Positions 62,989 to 64,000 of a DNA stretch of 64,000 bases are shown in pieces. Source of the DNA: Rhodonellum psychrophilum GCM71 = DSM 17998 (GTDB lineage Bacteria; Bacteroidota; Bacteroidia; Cytophagales; Cyclobacteriaceae); contig NZ_KB906684.1 in the NCBI RefSeq assembly GCF_000381545.1, positions 62,001 through 126,000 on the forward strand, in the 5' to 3' direction. The notes below the pieces were generated by a model that saw nothing but the letters and a program-made list of their open reading frames with translations, did not search any database and had not been told where the DNA came from. The number at the start of each line of letters is the position of its first letter. Within the stretch, counting starts at the first letter, position 1. Both the position numbers and the translations under genes were made by a program.

Positions 62989-64000
62989 TTAATATTCATC
63001 CATTTCTTGCTGGATCAGAAATGTTGATACACCTAAAAGGGGCAAAAGCAACCAGTTGAATAGTGCAATTTGAAAACTAACTTTCCATGGCATTTCCGGC
63101 ATTTGGAAAGATAATTTTGCTATAAAATTTCCTTCGGCATTAACAGAACAAGAGAATTTTGCTTTGTTGATCCGGCAATATTCTTTACACAAAAACAAGC
63201 CTAGACCCAAGCCCCTTCGCTCGTGTACTCCTCCGGATGGTTGGGCAAATGCGGTTATCGGGAATTCCTCAGTTGGTGCCAGAATCGTTTGTTGGTTTTT
63301 CACGGATAATTCGTTGTCAAACCACTCTACCTGAACCTTATTGGAATCCGATTTGAATTTCAGAGAATTTTCCAGCAGTTCTCGGATGATGAACTGAATC
63401 TGCTCCGGGTCAAAAACAATGTTCTGGGTCATAGCGGTATGAGCCAAAAAGCTCTCCTTCCCAAATTCATTGAGGGTGTCAATGACCAAATCCCCCAAAT
63501 TGATCGAGCTGGGTTTGGGCTGTAATTTACCAAGATTAGTAAACAGGGGGAGTTTTGTAAAACTGGAATGGATCCATTTTGCAGATGTAAAGGCCAAATT
63601 AACAAGTTGGGACACTTCATTGACCTCCAACGGACCGGTCGAGGTTTTGAGCTTTCCAAGAACGTTGAGTAATACAGATATAGGACTTGTTGTTTTGGAA
63701 AGGGAGTGAGAATATTCAATATCCTTCTCTTTTTCATTCATCAAAGAAGACCATAAAATTCTTTCATTTTTTTTATCCAATGCCTTATAAATGGAATTCA
63801 AAAGAAGTCGGGCAGAAATGGGTTTGGTGAGGTAATCGTCAGCCCCTTCTTGCAGTCCTATTGCCTTATCCCTTGCGCTGACTTTTGCACTCAGGAAAAT
63901 AAATGGGGTATGTTGATTTTTTTTTTCAGTACGGAAAATTTCTAAAAACTGAAATCCATCCATCTCCGGCATCATGATATCGCAAAGGATCAAGTCTACA
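62989..64000 (-). CDS. Receiver-histidine kinase-like protein with C-terminal membrane segment (partial)
   Basis: 337 codons, open at the window end, so the start of the receiver domain is missing. Present are the phospho-acceptor Asp (ILCDIMMPEMDG) and Lys (YLTKPIS). A kinase-like part follows, in which the H box is SHSLSKTTSPI (Glu and Arg lost), the N box is LLENSLKFK, and G1 reads VKNQQT. G2 GLGLGLFLCKE is good. An added hydrophobic stretch (IALFNWLLLPLLGVSTFLI) ends the protein. It is a paralogue of the gene at 23238. Confidence 0.85.
   Translation of the reverse strand, partial: VDLILCDIMMPEMDGFQFLEIFRTEKKNQHTPFIFLSAKVSARDKAIGLQEGADDYLTKPISARLLLNSIYKALDKKNERILWSSLMNEKEKDIEYSHSLSKTTSPISVLLNVLGKLKTSTGPLEVNEVSQLVNLAFTSAKWIHSSFTKLPLFTNLGKLQPKPSSINLGDLVIDTLNEFGKESFLAHTAMTQNIVFDPEQIQFIIRELLENSLKFKSDSNKVQVEWFDNELSVKNQQTILAPTEEFPITAFAQPSGGVHERRGLGLGLFLCKEYCRINKAKFSCSVNAEGNFIAKLSFQMPEMPWKVSFQIALFNWLLLPLLGVSTFLIQQEMDEY

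Overview
The window looks like a chromosomal segment of a Bacteroidota bacterium, probably Cytophagales and close to Cyclobacteriaceae. This rests on the gene content (two DUF1080 lipoproteins, a LruC-domain protein, GbsR/MarR regulator, VF530 protein, YjbH-like outer-membrane proteins), the absence of clear Shine-Dalgarno sequences, frequent apparent TTG starts, and AT-rich intergenic DNA. I saw no rRNA, tRNA or CRISPR array.

Layout. (1) 1-4509, minus strand: a five-gene peptidoglycan turnover operon (N-acetylmuramoyl-alanine amidase, DigH/GHL10-like glycosidase, GNAT acetyltransferase, AmpG-like MFS permease, GH3 beta-N-acetylhexosaminidase cut by the window edge). (2) 4600-20100: mostly single-gene housekeeping and accessory units (Hsp20, zinc-finger protein, two DUF1080 proteins, L,D-transpeptidase, DUF4236 protein, a Tat-exported FtsZ-like protein, VF530, IolG-like dehydrogenase, ACP-like protein, GbsR regulator, HPP membrane protein, DeoR regulator), with intrinsic terminators after several. 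(3) 20495-27361: a signalling block (TPR-PAS histidine kinase, REC-histidine-kinase hybrid, lone REC protein, GAF-like sensor) with an IS3 transposase relic between. (4) 27373-53855: a surface-polysaccharide locus. A decayed PglE-type aminotransferase precedes a 4-epimerase and a tightly packed operon carrying a complete set of legionaminic-acid genes (legB, legC, neuD/legH, legI, legG, ptmE, legF). Wzx, a sialyltransferase-like enzyme, a Wzy-like polymerase, glycosyltransferases, CapK-like and ATP-grasp enzymes, PglD/PglC and three paralogous CE4/NodB-like deacetylases follow. (5) 54304-60881: LruC-domain lipoprotein, then a lipoprotein plus three outer-membrane beta-barrel genes, two of which resemble the two halves of YjbH/GfcD and may export the polysaccharide. 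(6) 61105-64000: YdcF-like protein, a broken sugar O-acyltransferase, and the end of a second REC-histidine-kinase-like gene.

Two things stand out. First, about fourteen copies of a 50-230 bp non-coding repeat with inverted ends (AACCCGnnnTATGCA / TGCATAnnnCGGGTT) lie between genes, outside the polysaccharide locus. They occur singly, in tandem, head-to-head, as an internally deleted 54-bp form, and inside the IS3 relic. Second, each of the three deacetylase-like genes lies next to, or one gene from, a carboxylate-activating enzyme (CapK-like adenylating enzyme or ATP-grasp ligase). This suggests a module that frees amines on the polysaccharide and re-acylates them. That functional reading is inference; the gene arrangement is visible in the sequence.
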